64,000 nucleotides of DNA from Clostridia bacterium (GTDB lineage Bacteria > Bacillota > Clostridia > Christensenellales > CAG-138): positions 16,723-80,722 of the forward strand of contig JAFSLH010000013.1 in the NCBI GenBank assembly GCA_017448545.1, in the 5' to 3' direction. Below the pieces are notes generated by a model. The model saw only the letters and a list, made by a program, of their open reading frames with translations. It searched no databases and was not told where the DNA came from. A program made the position numbers and the translations under genes. Shown here piece by piece: positions 63,976-64,000 of this stretch; the stretch's first letter is position 1; the number at the start of each line of letters is the position of its first letter.

Positions 63976-64000
63976 TACAGCGCTCAAAGAGTTTTGAGAC

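Overview
The window is GC-rich DNA (judged by eye) from a Gram-positive, clostridial-type bacterium (Bacillota), most likely a gut member of the Clostridia. The evidence is a T-box leader on hisS-aspS, a YolD-like partner of a Y-family polymerase, a DUF1540 protein, consensus sigma-A promoters, strong AGGAGG ribosome sites and a clostridial-type IS256 remnant. No species can be named from sequence reading alone.

Positions 1-20536 (minus strand) are the 5' part of one giant gene. It encodes at least 6,845 residues of a secreted beta-strand-repeat adhesin-like protein and its 3' end lies outside the window. It has a signal peptide, acidic low-complexity linkers, long alternating V/G/T/N repeats and an unexpected all-helical insert carrying an internal duplication. 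It starts from a consensus promoter with a palindrome at the transcription start. The large plus-strand reading frames over it are in-phase antisense shadows.

Positions 20537-24610 hold a repeat-rich intergenic stretch, then an AT-rich island with a BcgI-like two-gene restriction-modification system (fused nuclease-methylase plus specificity subunit) and a truncated IS256 element. Positions 24627-28296 (plus) form a damage-response-like cassette: self-cleaving LexA/CI-type repressor, small protein, Y-family polymerase, YolD-like protein and SPL-family radical SAM protein. Positions 28412-33878 (mostly minus) carry a hydrolase, a membrane HTH protein, a flavin-fold protein, a lipoprotein, a flavin/2Fe-2S reductase and nagA, with a candidate structured RNA between the last two. 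Then come a two-gene ABC exporter (plus), a DUF1540 protein, the T-box-controlled hisS-aspS operon (minus), and modABC (plus) behind inverted repeats resembling ModE operators.

Positions 42944-45869 (plus) hold a HAD hydrolase, an unknown gene that looks leaderless, and a leucine-rich-repeat lipoprotein. A Gly-Lys-Arg tRNA operon and glmM with a GlmU-like left-handed beta-helix protein follow on the minus strand, then a solo DNA methyltransferase (plus). Positions 50103-59438 (minus) are a nine-gene co-directional run: dnaE, rlmD, Nudix, GNAT, zinc ribbon, metallophosphoesterase, SDR, an unknown gene and a TfoX-like gene. The right end has a polytopic membrane protein, tRNA-Val and tRNA-Gln, a D-Ala-D-Ala-carboxypeptidase homologue whose three catalytic motifs all look degenerate, and a MITE-like fold-back element.
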